This document shows, one piece after another, positions 48,933-57,991 of a stretch of DNA of 64,000 nt; within the stretch, counting starts at the first letter, position 1, and every line of letters begins with the position of its first letter. The DNA lies in assembly GCF_005938085.1 (NCBI RefSeq), contig NZ_SMZK01000001.1, positions 2,046,001 to 2,110,000 of the forward strand, in the 5' to 3' direction. Under the pieces are notes generated by a model. It searched no databases. It had not been told where the DNA came from and saw nothing but the letters and a program-made list of their open reading frames with translations. The position numbers and the translations under genes were made by a program. The stretch comes from Haloterrigena sp. H1 (GTDB taxonomy: Archaea > Halobacteriota > Halobacteria > Halobacteriales > Natrialbaceae).

Positions 48933-50722
48933 TGTGCGGAATTATCGGCTATACTGGGACTGACGGCGCTGTCGGTGACGTATTAATGACTGGCTTGTCG
49001 GGCCTCGAGTATCGTGGCTATGACTCTGCCGGTGTAGCGGTCGCCGACTCGTCACTATCGGTCCACAAGCGGCAAGGAGAGGTTTCAGAACTCGAGGCGG
49101 TCCTTCCTGACAATGGAATTGATGGTGTGGCTGGAATCGGACATACGCGCTGGAGTACGCACGGGCCACCGACAGATACGAACGCACACCCGCACACGGA
49201 CTGTACTGGTGATGTGGCAGTTGTCCATAACGGGATTATCGAGAACTACCAGCAGCTACGTTCGGATCTCGAAACTGGGGGCCACGAGTTCACGAGCGAC
49301 ACCGACACCGAGGTTATTCCGCATCTGATCGAAACGGCACTCGAGACTGGTGCTAATCGTGAAGAGGCATTCCGAGAGGCAGTGCACCAGCTTGAGGGTA
49401 GCTACGCTGTTGCGGCAGTGTTCCCCGGCAGCGAGACCGTGTATGCGGCGCGAAACGAGTCGCCGCTCGTGCTCGGGATTGGTGATAATGGGCATTATTT
49501 GGCAAGCGACGTGCCCGCGTTTATCGAGTACACGGATCGCGTCGTGTACCTCGAAGATGGGCAGTTCGCGCGGATCAATCCGTCGGGGATCGTCGTGACA
49601 GACGAGCAGGGCGCCGTCGTCGAAACGGCCGTCGAGACCGTCGACTGGGATCCGGAAGACGCCGGCAAGAGTGGCTATGACCACTACATGCTCAAGGAGA
49701 TCCACGAGCAACCGCAGGCAATCCGCAAGTGCCTGCGTGAGCGCGTCTCCGAACTAGAGGGTGAAGTGACGGTCGACGAGCTAGACGACCTCGAACTCGA
49801 GGGGCCGGTGCAGTTCGTCGCCTGCGGAACCTCCTATCATGCGGCGCTCTACGGTGCGCGAATGCTGCGTGAGCACGGGATTCAGACACAGTGCTTCCTC
49901 GCCAGCGAGTACGACATCGATGCGATTCCGGTAACGGCGGAGACGTTGGTTGTGGGGGTTACCCAGAGCGGCGAGACAGCCGACACGATGAGCGCGCTCC
50001 GAGCGGCCAACCGCACAGGGGCGACGACGCTGGCGGTGACCAACACGGTCGGGAGTTCGGCCGCCCGGGAGTGCGACCACGTGATGTACATCCGCGCCGG
50101 ACCGGAGATCGGCGTGGCGGCGACGAAGACGTTCGCCAGTCAGCAAGTCGCGCTGGCGATGCTGGCGAGTGTGCTGTCGGGAGAATGTTCGGCAGAATTC
50201 GTCGAACGGCTGCGCGATCTGCCTGACCTGGTCCAGCAGGTCTTGGATACGTCGAACGCGCGCGCAATTGCTGAGGAATACGAGACAGCGGACGCCTACT
50301 TCTTCATCGGCCGCGGATACAACGCCTCGGTTGCGCTCGAGGGTGCGTTGAAGATGAAGGAGATTACGTACAAACATGCTGAAGGGTTCGCCGCTGGCGA
50401 ACTGAAGCACGGTCCGCTCGCACTGGTAGACGGGGCAACGCCTGTGTTCGCGATGGTGACTGGGGACACAAACGCTGCAAAGACACTTGGGAACGTGAAG
50501 GAAGTGGAAGCACGCAGCGCGCCTGTTGTCGCAGTGACTGACGCGCCTGAGGAAGTCGAACAGTATGCAGATCACGTATTAGAAGTGCCAGCGGTGGGGC
50601 CGCGCCTCACACCAATCCTCGCGAACGTGCAGTTGCAACTCGTCGCGTATTGGGTTGCGAATCGATTAGGGCGGTCGATCGATAAGCCACGGAATTTGGC
50701 GAAGAGCGTAACGGTTGAATGA
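48932..50722 (+). CDS. glmS: Glutamine-fructose-6-phosphate aminotransferase
   Basis: A 596-aa protein from ATG 48932, which places the catalytic Cys2 (CGIIGYTG) directly after the initiator. Domains are a class II glutaminase (GHTRWSTHGPPTDTNAHPH, then NGIIENY) over about residues 1-220 and two SIS domains from about 280 on (CGTSYHAALYGARM, VTQSGETADTMSAL and the FAAGELKHGP loop), ending with the standard PRNLAKSVTVE. It makes glucosamine-6-phosphate for UDP-GlcNAc. The preceding nucleotidyltransferase is translationally coupled. Confidence 0.95.
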   Translation: MCGIIGYTGTDGAVGDVLMTGLSGLEYRGYDSAGVAVADSSLSVHKRQGEVSELEAVLPDNGIDGVAGIGHTRWSTHGPPTDTNAHPHTDCTGDVAVVHNGIIENYQQLRSDLETGGHEFTSDTDTEVIPHLIETALETGANREEAFREAVHQLEGSYAVAAVFPGSETVYAARNESPLVLGIGDNGHYLASDVPAFIEYTDRVVYLEDGQFARINPSGIVVTDEQGAVVETAVETVDWDPEDAGKSGYDHYMLKEIHEQPQAIRKCLRERVSELEGEVTVDELDDLELEGPVQFVACGTSYHAALYGARMLREHGIQTQCFLASEYDIDAIPVTAETLVVGVTQSGETADTMSALRAANRTGATTLAVTNTVGSSAARECDHVMYIRAGPEIGVAATKTFASQQVALAMLASVLSGECSAEFVERLRDLPDLVQQVLDTSNARAIAEEYETADAYFFIGRGYNASVALEGALKMKEITYKHAEGFAAGELKHGPLALVDGATPVFAMVTGDTNAAKTLGNVKEVEARSAPVVAVTDAPEEVEQYADHVLEVPAVGPRLTPILANVQLQLVAYWVANRLGRSIDKPRNLAKSVTVE

Positions 50723-50770
50723 GCTGTCGGATGCCAAAGTCGGGACGAAAAAGGGCATAGCGGCCGCCTA

Positions 50771-51967
50771 GTGTACTGTCAGCCGTGAGTTGAAAGGCTC
50801 ATATTGTCGTGGATAGTAGGTTGGTGGCAATGACCCAGTCGACGTATCCAATCGAGTTGACCGAAGAAGAGCGAGATACACTGAACAGCATTACATCGCA
50901 CGGCGTCCACCGGGCGCAGAAGATTACTCGCGCACGTATCCTCCTCCAAGCCGACGACGGTAAGAGTGACTCGGCGATCGCCGAGTCACTCGGCTGTAGC
51001 CCGAGTACTCCGTGGCGAACACGGAAGAAGTTCCACGAACGTGACCGGCTCGAAGCCATCGAACGCAAGGATCCTGACCGCACCTACGAACGCAAACTCG
51101 ACGGTGAGGACGAAGCTCACCTTATCGCCCTCGCGACCAGCGAACCGCCCGAAGGCTACTCCCAGTGGTCGCTCCGGCTTCTTGCCGACGAACTCGTTGT
51201 CCTCGAGGAGATCGACCACGAGTCGATCTCCCACGAGACCATTCGTCAAGTCCTCAAAAAAACGAACTCCAGCCTCACCGATCCAAACAGTGGGTGATTC
51301 CGCCGGGTCAAGACTCCGAGTTCGTCTATCACATGGAGGACATCCTCTCGCTCTACCGCGAACCATACGATCCAGACCGACCTCTCGTCTGTTTCGACGA
51401 GCACCCGACACAGTTGATCAAGCACGTCAAGCAACCGCGCCCGGCAGAGCCGGGCACGGTTGCCCGTGAGGATTACCACTACGAGCGCAACGGCACCAAG
51501 AACCTGTTTCTGGCCTCCGAACCGCTCGCCGGCTGGCGAGCGGTAAGGGTCAAAGACCGACGAACCACCGAAGACTGGGTGCATTTCATCCAGCATCTCG
51601 TGGATCAGCACTACCCGGATGCGGACTGCATCCGGGTGGTGCTGGACAATCTCAACACGCACAACCCAGCTGCCTTCTACGAATATTTCGAACCGGCTGA
51701 AGCACGTCGGTTACTCGACAAGCTCGAATTCCACTTCACGCCAGTCCATGGCAGTTGGCTCAACATGGCGGAAATCGAGTTCAATACGCTGCAACAGCAG
51801 TGTCTCGACCGACGTATTCCCGATGCGGCGACACTCCGTCAGGAGGTCGCCGCATGGAAAAAGGAACGAAACAGCGGTGAAACGGATATTGACTGGCGAT
51901 TTACGACCGACGATGCTCGCATCAAATTGAAACGCCTATATCCTTCAATTGACGCCTGACAGAGCAC
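50771..51967 (+). mobile_element. IS630-family insertion sequence
   Basis: The ends share CTAGTGNNCTGTCAGSCGT in inverted orientation (50768-50786 and 51952-51970 reversed). TA dinucleotides flank the element at 50769-50770 and 51968-51969, as expected for IS630 target duplication. Length about 1.2 kb. It lies 48 bp after glmS. Confidence 0.85.
50830..51959 (+). CDS. IS630-family transposase in two frames (A7 frameshift)
   Basis: The first frame (50830-51297) holds an N-terminal HTH (TRARILLQADDGKSDSAIAE and a winged helix). It ends shortly after a run of seven A at about 51257-51263. Slipping back one base there reads KKNELQPHRSKQWVIP into the frame that ends at 51959. That frame has the DDE core VCFDEHPTQLIKHV, VVLDNLNTHNP and GSWLNMAEIEFNTL. 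Either a programmed -1 frameshift joins the halves, as in some IS630 elements, or one A has been lost. Confidence 0.75.
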
Positions 51968-52047
51968 TAGCTGTAGGGGGCGCGATGGTGACTTCACCCC
52001 AGGCACAGGCCGTGATCCCGGAGTGCGGGCAGGAGACCTGAAAGCTT

Positions 52048-52245
52048 ATGCCACCACTCTCGGATACCACCGCTGTGCAACAGTATCGGCCACCGCCGAC
52101 GCCACCTGGCCAGCCCAACGACTGTCTGGGCTGTGGCACCGAAATCGACGGTGACGCAGTGGAAGGGGTCTGGGTGGAGCGCGACCACTGGCAGGCGCCG
52201 ACCACGTACGAACTTCACTGTCTCTCCTGTGTGTCGAGCAAGTGA
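52048..52245 (+). CDS. Small zinc-ribbon protein, possibly 3'-truncated
   Basis: A 65-aa protein with a proline-rich start and one zinc ribbon: CLGCGTEIDGDAVEG and LHCLSCVSSK. The stop coincides with the end of the TnpB element at 52244, so its original end may have been longer. No further motif. Confidence 0.5.
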   Translation: MPPLSDTTAVQQYRPPPTPPGQPNDCLGCGTEIDGDAVEGVWVERDHWQAPTTYELHCLSCVSSK

Positions 52246-52251
52246 ACTACC

Positions 52252-53496
52252 CTACTCACTCGCCGCTGGCGCGGCTCGTTCCTTGAGGGTAGGGCTTCCT
52301 GCTTCCAAGACGCGCTTTGCAGGAACCGTCGTGGTTCCCGTAGGGAGCGCAGTCTCCACAGGCATTGATTCGGAGTGTCCCTCTCCTACTCGCTTGATAC
52401 CGCGAGAAAGAATGTTCCACGCTGCGTTCCAGTCTCGGTCGGCGGTGAATCCGCACGACGGACAGGAATGTTCGCGGACCCACAACGGCTTGTCCGTCGA
52501 GATACCGCACGCCGCGCACTCCTTGGTCGTCCCTGCTGGTTCGACCGCCACGAAATGCGTTCCTTCTCGTTCGCACTTGTATTCAAGCAGTGAGAGGAAC
52601 GTTCGCCACGCGGCAGAGGCAGTGTTGCGGCTGTTCGACGGCGACTCCATCATCCCCTTCACGTTCAGGTCTTCGACCGCTACAAGGTCGTACTCTCGAG
52701 CGTAGTAGTTCGAGAGCTTGTGCATGAAGTCGCGGCGCTTCCGTTGGAGGTCCGCGTGACACTCCGCGACTCGACGCCGTTGCTTCTCGCAGTTGTTCGA
52801 CCCGTGTTGCTTCGGCGAGAGTTTCCGTTGCTCGCGTTCCAACCGCTCGCGTTCGTCCGAGAAGTCAACCGATTCGACCGCCGTTCCGTCGGTGTCGTGA
52901 GCGTACTTCAGGATACCCACGTCGATACCGACGCACTTCTCGGGATTCTCGGGTGGTTCGGGCGGTTCACGGTCCATTTCAACACCGAACGTGGCGAACC
53001 AGTCGCCCGTCGGCTCTTTTTTGAGCGTGACCTGCTTGAGCTTGGCGCCGTCGAGGATAGGACGGTGAAGCCGAATCGGTATGTCCGCAAGTTTCGAGAG
53101 CGAGAGGACAGTCTGACCGCCCTTCTTGTCGAGCTTGAAGCCAGACTGACTGTACGTGAAACTGCGGAATTCCCGAGGCGGTTTCCACTTGAGTTGGCCG
53201 ACACCGTAGCCGTTCTCCTTGAGCTTGGAGAGTCCTTTGAGGTTGTCGAACAGGCGTTCCACGACGGTTTGGAGAACCTTCGAGTATATGTCCGAGAGGT
53301 CGTCCCACCACTCTTTGAGGTCGGGGAGTTCCGACCGCAGGGTGGTCATGGACGGCAGTTCGCCGTGTTCGTTTTGATACTCGTTGAGGCGGTAGCGCGT
53401 GTGGTTGTACAGTTGCCTACAAATATCGCGGTGGCGGTCCAACTCCTTGCGATGGGCGTCCGACGGCTTGAGACGATACTTGTAGGCGTAGTACAT
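52252..53496 (-). CDS. tnpB: TnpB-like RNA-guided nuclease
   Basis: A 414-aa protein starting YYAYKYRLKPSDAHRKEL. RuvC-I is CVGIDVGILKYAHD, RuvC-II LVAVEDLNVKGM with the canonical glutamate, RuvC-III DRDWNAAWNIL, and the zinc ribbon CAACGIS...CPSCGF. This is the best canonical TnpB of the window and is intact. The upstream in-frame ATG at 53535 would run through the accessory RHH gene, so 53496 is preferred. Confidence 0.9.
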   Translation of the reverse strand: MYYAYKYRLKPSDAHRKELDRHRDICRQLYNHTRYRLNEYQNEHGELPSMTTLRSELPDLKEWWDDLSDIYSKVLQTVVERLFDNLKGLSKLKENGYGVGQLKWKPPREFRSFTYSQSGFKLDKKGGQTVLSLSKLADIPIRLHRPILDGAKLKQVTLKKEPTGDWFATFGVEMDREPPEPPENPEKCVGIDVGILKYAHDTDGTAVESVDFSDERERLEREQRKLSPKQHGSNNCEKQRRRVAECHADLQRKRRDFMHKLSNYYAREYDLVAVEDLNVKGMMESPSNSRNTASAAWRTFLSLLEYKCEREGTHFVAVEPAGTTKECAACGISTDKPLWVREHSCPSCGFTADRDWNAAWNILSRGIKRVGEGHSESMPVETALPTGTTTVPAKRVLEAGSPTLKERAAPAASE

Positions 53497-53497
53497 T

Positions 53498-53617
53498 CTA
53501 CTCGCGCTCTTCGATGAGTTCGTCCAGTTGCTCACGGACGAACGACGAGAGGTTGAGGTGTTGATCCTCTATCCACTCGTCTTGGTCCTCTCGGATGGTG
53601 ATTGTCTTCCGTTTCAC
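53498..53617 (-). CDS. RHH-like protein encoded upstream of tnpB
   Basis: A 39-aa product with GTG start: KRKTITIREDQDEWIEDQHL, then NLSSFVREQLDELIEERE. The strand and two helices match a ribbon-helix-helix. Its stop is 1 nt before the tnpB ATG, so the two are co-transcribed. Autoregulation of the element is the likely role. Confidence 0.65.
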   Translation of the reverse strand: MKRKTITIREDQDEWIEDQHLNLSSFVREQLDELIEERE

Positions 53618-53829
53618 TGTAATGCACACTATGCACGTTACACGCATAATGGCTTCGGTGAAGCGTTGGCCTGTGGGCCAAGTGCCGAACGTGTTTGAGA
53701 ATCGTGCGGCGCTGTATCTCCTCCCTGTTCGCGCCTCCCATTCGGTCGGCGTTCGCTGAGGAAGGGGGCTTAGCGCCTACCTTCAGCTAAACGAAGGCGA
53801 TGCAGCCATCTGGAGTACTCGTCGGCGGA

Positions 53830-54212
53830 CTCGAGGGGGCGCTGAAGACGAAGGAGATCACATACAAGCACGCGGAAGGGTTGCCGTCGGCGAGTTGAAG
53901 CATGGCCCGCTCGCGTTGGTCGATGACCAGACGCCGGTGTTCGTGATGGTCACTGGTGATGATGCGGCGAAGACGCTGGGGAACGTCAAGGAATTCGAGG
54001 CACGTGACGCCCCCGTCGTTGTGGTGACCGATTCGCCCGACGACGTCGGGCAGTACGCGGATCACGTTCTGGACGTGCCGGTGGCGGGACCGCGACTCAC
54101 ACCGATTCTGGCGAACGTGCAGCTGCAGTTGGTGTCCTACTGGGTCGCGAACCGACTGGGATGGTCGATCGACAAGCCACGGAATCTCGCAAAGAGTGTA
54201 ACAGTCGAATAA
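53830..54212 (+). pseudogene. glmS C-terminal fragment
   Basis: It contains a frameshifted start (LEGALKTKEITYKHAEG) and then, from 53895, KHGPLALVDDQTPVFVMVTG down to PRNLAKSVTVE. This matches residues about 465-596 of the intact GlmS at 48932 with many substitutions, so it is a diverged copy rather than a fresh duplicate. One base is missing near 53882. The 5' two thirds are absent; the TnpB element adjoins its left side. Confidence 0.85.
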
Positions 54213-54374
54213 GCAGTGGTAGTTCCGGCCGATCCGACATCTCGTCTATTACTGTTTGATCGCGACGAGGCGTGGGTCCACTTGACGGAGTATCTATCTT
54301 CCGCTTCCTATTCCGTCGGTTTCCACGAACGAGTGCTGCAACTGGCAGTTATACTCACGACTGTCTGTCCTATC
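54213..54374. other. Short intergenic region
   Basis: No gene supported between the glmS fragment and the small zinc-finger gene that follows on the minus strand. Confidence 0.4.
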
Positions 54375-54536
54375 TTACCACACCTGGACCGCAGGCGTCC
54401 CGCACGTATCACATACCATTGCCGTGTTTCCCTTGTACTCCCCTGACGCGAGCTGCCCATCAGCACAAAAGTCACAGGTCGCCCCCATCAGCCGGCCGAA
54501 CAACACCGCTTCATCCGTCCCCTCAGCGTATTGCAT
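54375..54536 (-). CDS. HVO_A0556-type zinc finger protein
   Basis: A 53-aa protein with GATCDFCADGQLASGEYKGN, then VCDTCGTPAVQVW. The two CxxC pairs and the C-terminal 'QVW' are characteristic of the haloarchaeal HVO_A0556-type zinc finger family. The ATG is at 54536. The role is unknown but many small zinc fingers of this class affect adhesion or biofilm in haloarchaea. Confidence 0.75.
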   Translation of the reverse strand: MQYAEGTDEAVLFGRLMGATCDFCADGQLASGEYKGNTAMVCDTCGTPAVQVW

Positions 54537-54772
54537 TCTGAATAGATCATTCCATGTGTACTACATATATTTTTGGTCTCTCTGATAATTTCCCTGTGAA
54601 CGGTGACTACTGCCCATCAGCTATAGCACTATGGATGAAAGCGAACCGTTCCTGCTTCGCTAGGACTGCAGTCGCCCTGTGGATCGTGTGTGGTGTCCTG
54701 TGAACGCGAACCGCTGCGGTAGAGGAAATCTCATCAAACCATTTTAATAAGTGAGGTGAATATCTGTTCGTA
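54537..54772. other. Intergenic region left of the DDE IS
   Basis: No gene supported. The 7-bp string gttcgta at 54766-54772 is the left target duplication of the IS. In the uninterrupted locus this stretch would have led directly into the epimerase start codon, so it probably contains the original epimerase promoter region. Confidence 0.5.
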
Positions 54773-55835
54773 GAGCCTGTCATAGAATCCATCTCATAGC
54801 TTCTCACAGCCCGGATTGTTTCCTCGCTCGTAGTTGGTGATCGCCACGACGAGTCGGAGACACAGCGCAAGGAACACTTCTGTCCGTGCGTGGACGCGGC
54901 CTCGGGCGCGGACGTGCCCGAGGCCGCAGTCCTTGACTGCGTCGTTGGTTCGTTCGACTCCTGTCCGGTTGTTGTACGTCTCCTCCAAGATGGACTGTTT
55001 CAGCTGCACGTCCTCGCTGTGTTCCTCGATTCGGTCTTCGACCCTGTACTCGATGTCTATCGGGTCGTCAGTGTTTCGCGGATTGTATGGAGCGATTGGC
55101 ACGACCCCTGCGGCCAGCAGGTGGTCGTGCCAATCGAGGATGTCGTAGGCGCTGTCTCCCAGCATCCAGACCGGTGTATCGACGGCGAGCGCGTCACGTG
55201 TGACGCGCATCGCCGTCTCCTGATCCGCTTGTTTGGCCTGTGTGAACTCCGCTGCTATCGGGATCTTTGAACCGGTTGAAACGATCGTACAGCCGAAGCC
55301 GTAGTAGTATTCTTCAGCTGTTGGATCATAATTCCACGAGGCAGCGTCGTTGTGTTGGATCGCTTCAACGTGGGTCGAATCGATGGAGTACGTGGAGTCG
55401 AGCAGGCCGCGGGCAGCGGCCTGCTGGACGAGTCTGTCGAAGACATCGTCAATAACGTGTTCGAGGTCGGTGAGAAAGCGATCAACCGTATCTCTGGATG
55501 GCGGTTTGTCGAGTCCGCAGTAGTACCAGACAAGGCCGTTCTGAAGTTCTCGTGTAACCGGACGCGTGCCGTAGACATCCTCGTAGTAGCAGTGCAAAAA
55601 GCCGCGAAAGAGATCAGGTGGCTCGTGAACTCGTGTTCGCCCCCGCTTCGAGGGGGCGAACACGTCGTATTCCAGTAGAAACTCGAACTCAAGATGGTCG
55701 AACAGCGGTACCGTCTCGGTAGCCGCGACATTCAAGAAGTCGTCTACCGAAGCTACGTCTTGCAGGGCTGTGCTGGTGTTGGACACACTTCGCGCACCCT
55801 GCCGCTTCGTACGTGACGCTTTCTATGACAGGCTC
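54773..55835 (-). mobile_element. DDE insertion sequence with 15-bp TIRs and 7-bp duplication
   Basis: The ends are perfect inverted repeats gagcctgtcatagaa (54773-54787 and 55821-55835 reversed). The sequence gttcgta is duplicated at 54766-54772 and 55836-55842. The element is 1063 bp. The right duplication includes the A of the epimerase ATG. Confidence 0.9.
54794..55786 (-). CDS. DDE transposase (IS4/IS5 superfamily)
   Basis: A 330-aa protein with GTG start. Catalytic residues: YSIDSTHVEAIQ (first D), VWMLGDSAYDILD (second D) and NNRTGVERTNDAVKD (E). The intact length and perfect TIRs suggest a young copy. The exact ISfinder group cannot be fixed by eye. Confidence 0.85.
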   Translation of the reverse strand: MSNTSTALQDVASVDDFLNVAATETVPLFDHLEFEFLLEYDVFAPSKRGRTRVHEPPDLFRGFLHCYYEDVYGTRPVTRELQNGLVWYYCGLDKPPSRDTVDRFLTDLEHVIDDVFDRLVQQAAARGLLDSTYSIDSTHVEAIQHNDAASWNYDPTAEEYYYGFGCTIVSTGSKIPIAAEFTQAKQADQETAMRVTRDALAVDTPVWMLGDSAYDILDWHDHLLAAGVVPIAPYNPRNTDDPIDIEYRVEDRIEEHSEDVQLKQSILEETYNNRTGVERTNDAVKDCGLGHVRARGRVHARTEVFLALCLRLVVAITNYERGNNPGCEKL

Positions 55836-55841
55836 GTTCGT

Positions 55842-56759
55842 ATGGAAGATCAGCATGTTCTCGTGACTGGCGGCGCGGGTTTTATCGGCTCGAATCTCGC
55901 GAACCACCTGGCCAAGTCGAACGACGTCACCGTCGTCGACGACTGCTATCTCGGCACGCCGGCGAACCTCGCGGACGACGTCGAGTTTGTCGAGGCGAGC
56001 GTCTTAGATGACGACTTGCCGACGGACGTCGACGTCGTCTTTCATCTCGCGGCGCTGTCGTCGTACGCGATGCACGAGGACGATCCAACGGTAGGTGCTC
56101 GAGTGAACGTCGAAGGGTTCGTTAATGTAGTCGAGCAGGCCCGCCAGGACGGCTGCAAGATGGTCGTCTATGCCTCAACCTCGTCGATCTACGGTAGTCG
56201 CACGGAGCCATCGCCAGAAGACATGGATGTGGGCGTAAATACTGGGTATGAAGCGTCGAAACTCGCACGCGAGCGCTACGGCGAGTACTTCTCGAACCAC
56301 TACGACATGTCGATGGCCGGCATGCGCTTTTTCTCGGTGTATCAGGGCTACGGCGGTGCCGAGGAACACAAAGGCGAGTACGCCAACGTTATCGCGCAGT
56401 TCGCCGACGACATCGCCAACGGCGAGTCGCCGGTGCTGTACGGCGACGGCACCCAGACGCGGGACTTTACACACGTCTCCGACATCGTCCGCGGTCTCGA
56501 GCAGGCTGCAACGAACGACCTCGATGGCATCTACAACCTTGGAACCGGCGAGGCATACGATTTCAACACCGTTGTCGAACTGCTCAACGACGAACTCGGG
56601 ACCGACGTCGAATCGGAATACGTCGAGAACCCGATCCCCAAGTCGGTGTACGTCCACGATACCTGTGCCGACGCCTCGAAGATCCGCAAGGAAACCGGCT
56701 GGGAACCCCAGATCGACTTCGAAGAGGGGATTCGGCGGGTTTGTGAGCAATACCAGTAG
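55842..56759 (+). CDS. NAD-dependent epimerase/dehydratase (GalE-like)
   Basis: A 305-aa extended SDR protein starting at ATG 55842. GGAGFIG Rossmann motif at about residues 9-15, VFHLAALSSY, the catalytic YASTSSIYGS and GYEASKLARE (Tyr-x3-Lys), MRFFSVYQGYG and RDFTHVSDIVRGLEQA. UDP-glucose/galactose epimerisation or a related step is likely. The IS directly upstream separates it from its original promoter, so expression may depend on the IS. Confidence 0.85.
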   Translation: MEDQHVLVTGGAGFIGSNLANHLAKSNDVTVVDDCYLGTPANLADDVEFVEASVLDDDLPTDVDVVFHLAALSSYAMHEDDPTVGARVNVEGFVNVVEQARQDGCKMVVYASTSSIYGSRTEPSPEDMDVGVNTGYEASKLARERYGEYFSNHYDMSMAGMRFFSVYQGYGGAEEHKGEYANVIAQFADDIANGESPVLYGDGTQTRDFTHVSDIVRGLEQAATNDLDGIYNLGTGEAYDFNTVVELLNDELGTDVESEYVENPIPKSVYVHDTCADASKIRKETGWEPQIDFEEGIRRVCEQYQ

Positions 56760-56824
56760 GGATCAGAACTCCCGGGCGACGCGCCGTTGGCACTGCGTAT
56801 CGACTGGCTGCAGTCCGGACGGCA

Positions 56825-56941
56825 CTAGTCGTCGCTGCGTCGGTCACCTAGTTTCTCCCAGATCTCGACACAGCCAGCGCCATCTTCGATCTCGTCCAAG
56901 TGCTCCCGGTCGATTTCCTCTTCCGACTCTGTGTTACTCAT
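56825..56941 (-). CDS. Small conserved haloarchaeal protein
   Basis: A 38-aa protein: SNTESEEEIDREHLDEIEDG, then AGCVEIWEKLGDRRSDD. The 'REHLDxIEDGAGCxEIWExL' core recurs as a small conserved haloarchaeal protein in my memory of genomes in this group. An ATG with a nearby AT-rich promoter supports it. Function unknown. Confidence 0.55.
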   Translation of the reverse strand: MSNTESEEEIDREHLDEIEDGAGCVEIWEKLGDRRSDD

Positions 56942-57106
56942 ATCTCTAGTAACGAGATGGATAGTTAGTACGATAAACATTGTGGTTTTAGATAGTATAT
57001 TCGGTGACATATGCGCCGACCGGCCCTTTATAATCCCCAACTGATTGAACTACTGCCAGTTCTGCAACCGGGAGTTTGACAATGGTTGCAAGCAGTTCCG
57101 TGGACT

Positions 57107-57952
57107 ATGACTGACGACGCTGAGGCAGTATTTGAGCAACTTGAGTTAAAGGAGTACGAGACGACAGCGTTGAAGCATATACTGACACTTGGGCGAACGA
57201 CTGCCCCCAATCTCGCTGAGGCGACCGGCATCCCGAAGGCACGTATTTACGGAATTCTCGACACACTCGCTGATCGGGGTTTTATCAAAATCATTCCTGG
57301 CCGTCCGAAAGAGTACCAGCCAAAGCCACCTGCGACAATTCTTGAACAGGCGAAAGAAAACAGGCGGCAGAAATATGAAAAATTCTGCGCAGATCTCGAG
57401 GCAGTTCGAGACCCATTCATCGACCGGTTCCAACCGCTGTACGAGCAGGCAAGCGACGATGTTACGCCTGCTGATGAGTTGTTCTATGTCGTTTCTGTGG
57501 GTGAGCCAAGCGAGCGCGAAACAAAGTCGCTGTATCGCGATGCAACAGACAGCGTCTACGTTATTACGAAAAGCTTCGAGTATTTCGATGCTGTCGAGCC
57601 AGCGATACAGGATGCACTAAATCAAGATGTATCGATTCAAGCACTCTTGCTCCATCCCCGCCACCTCTCAGCGACGAATCAAGAGATACAAAGTACAGTT
57701 CTAGACTACGTAACTGACAAGTATCCCGAAATAGCGGTACGGTTCAGTACCGAATTGCTGCCGTGGCGCGGGACACTGATCGACCCGAGTATGGACTATG
57801 AGACGGGTCAGGCAATCGTCTTGGTCGAAGAGAAGGATGTCCCGCTCCATATGCGGCAAGCCGCAGTCACCGAGAACGGCTCGTTCGTTGCCGGACTGCA
57901 CCGATATTTCGATCTGATCTGGGAATACGATAGCGTCGGCCAAATAGAGTGA
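57107..57952 (+). CDS. TrmB-family transcriptional regulator
   Basis: A 281-aa protein from the ATG at 57107. An N-terminal TrmB winged helix lies at about residues 5-75 (LKEYETTALKHILTLGRTTA, then NLAEATGIPKARIYGILDTL). A coiled segment and a C-terminal sensor domain with VYVITKSFEYFDAVEPAIQD follow. TrmB proteins respond to sugars or control sugar metabolism, so control of the surrounding glycan genes is likely. Confidence 0.85.
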   Translation: MTDDAEAVFEQLELKEYETTALKHILTLGRTTAPNLAEATGIPKARIYGILDTLADRGFIKIIPGRPKEYQPKPPATILEQAKENRRQKYEKFCADLEAVRDPFIDRFQPLYEQASDDVTPADELFYVVSVGEPSERETKSLYRDATDSVYVITKSFEYFDAVEPAIQDALNQDVSIQALLLHPRHLSATNQEIQSTVLDYVTDKYPEIAVRFSTELLPWRGTLIDPSMDYETGQAIVLVEEKDVPLHMRQAAVTENGSFVAGLHRYFDLIWEYDSVGQIE

Positions 57953-57991
57953 GATGTCTGTCAAATCATGTCTCACCCTACGCGAAATAGA

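Larger units (their letters stand above)
52244..53795 (-). mobile_element. IS1341-type TnpB element with RHH accessory gene
   Basis: The 3' end (ccctactcactcgccgctgg) is at about 52252-52271. The 5' end with gggggcttagcgcc and cttcagctaa lies near 53763-53790, matching the solo end at 5425. Inside are tnpB (52252-53496) and a small RHH gene (53498-53617), in the same orientation. It stands between a small zinc-ribbon gene and a glmS fragment. Confidence 0.75.
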
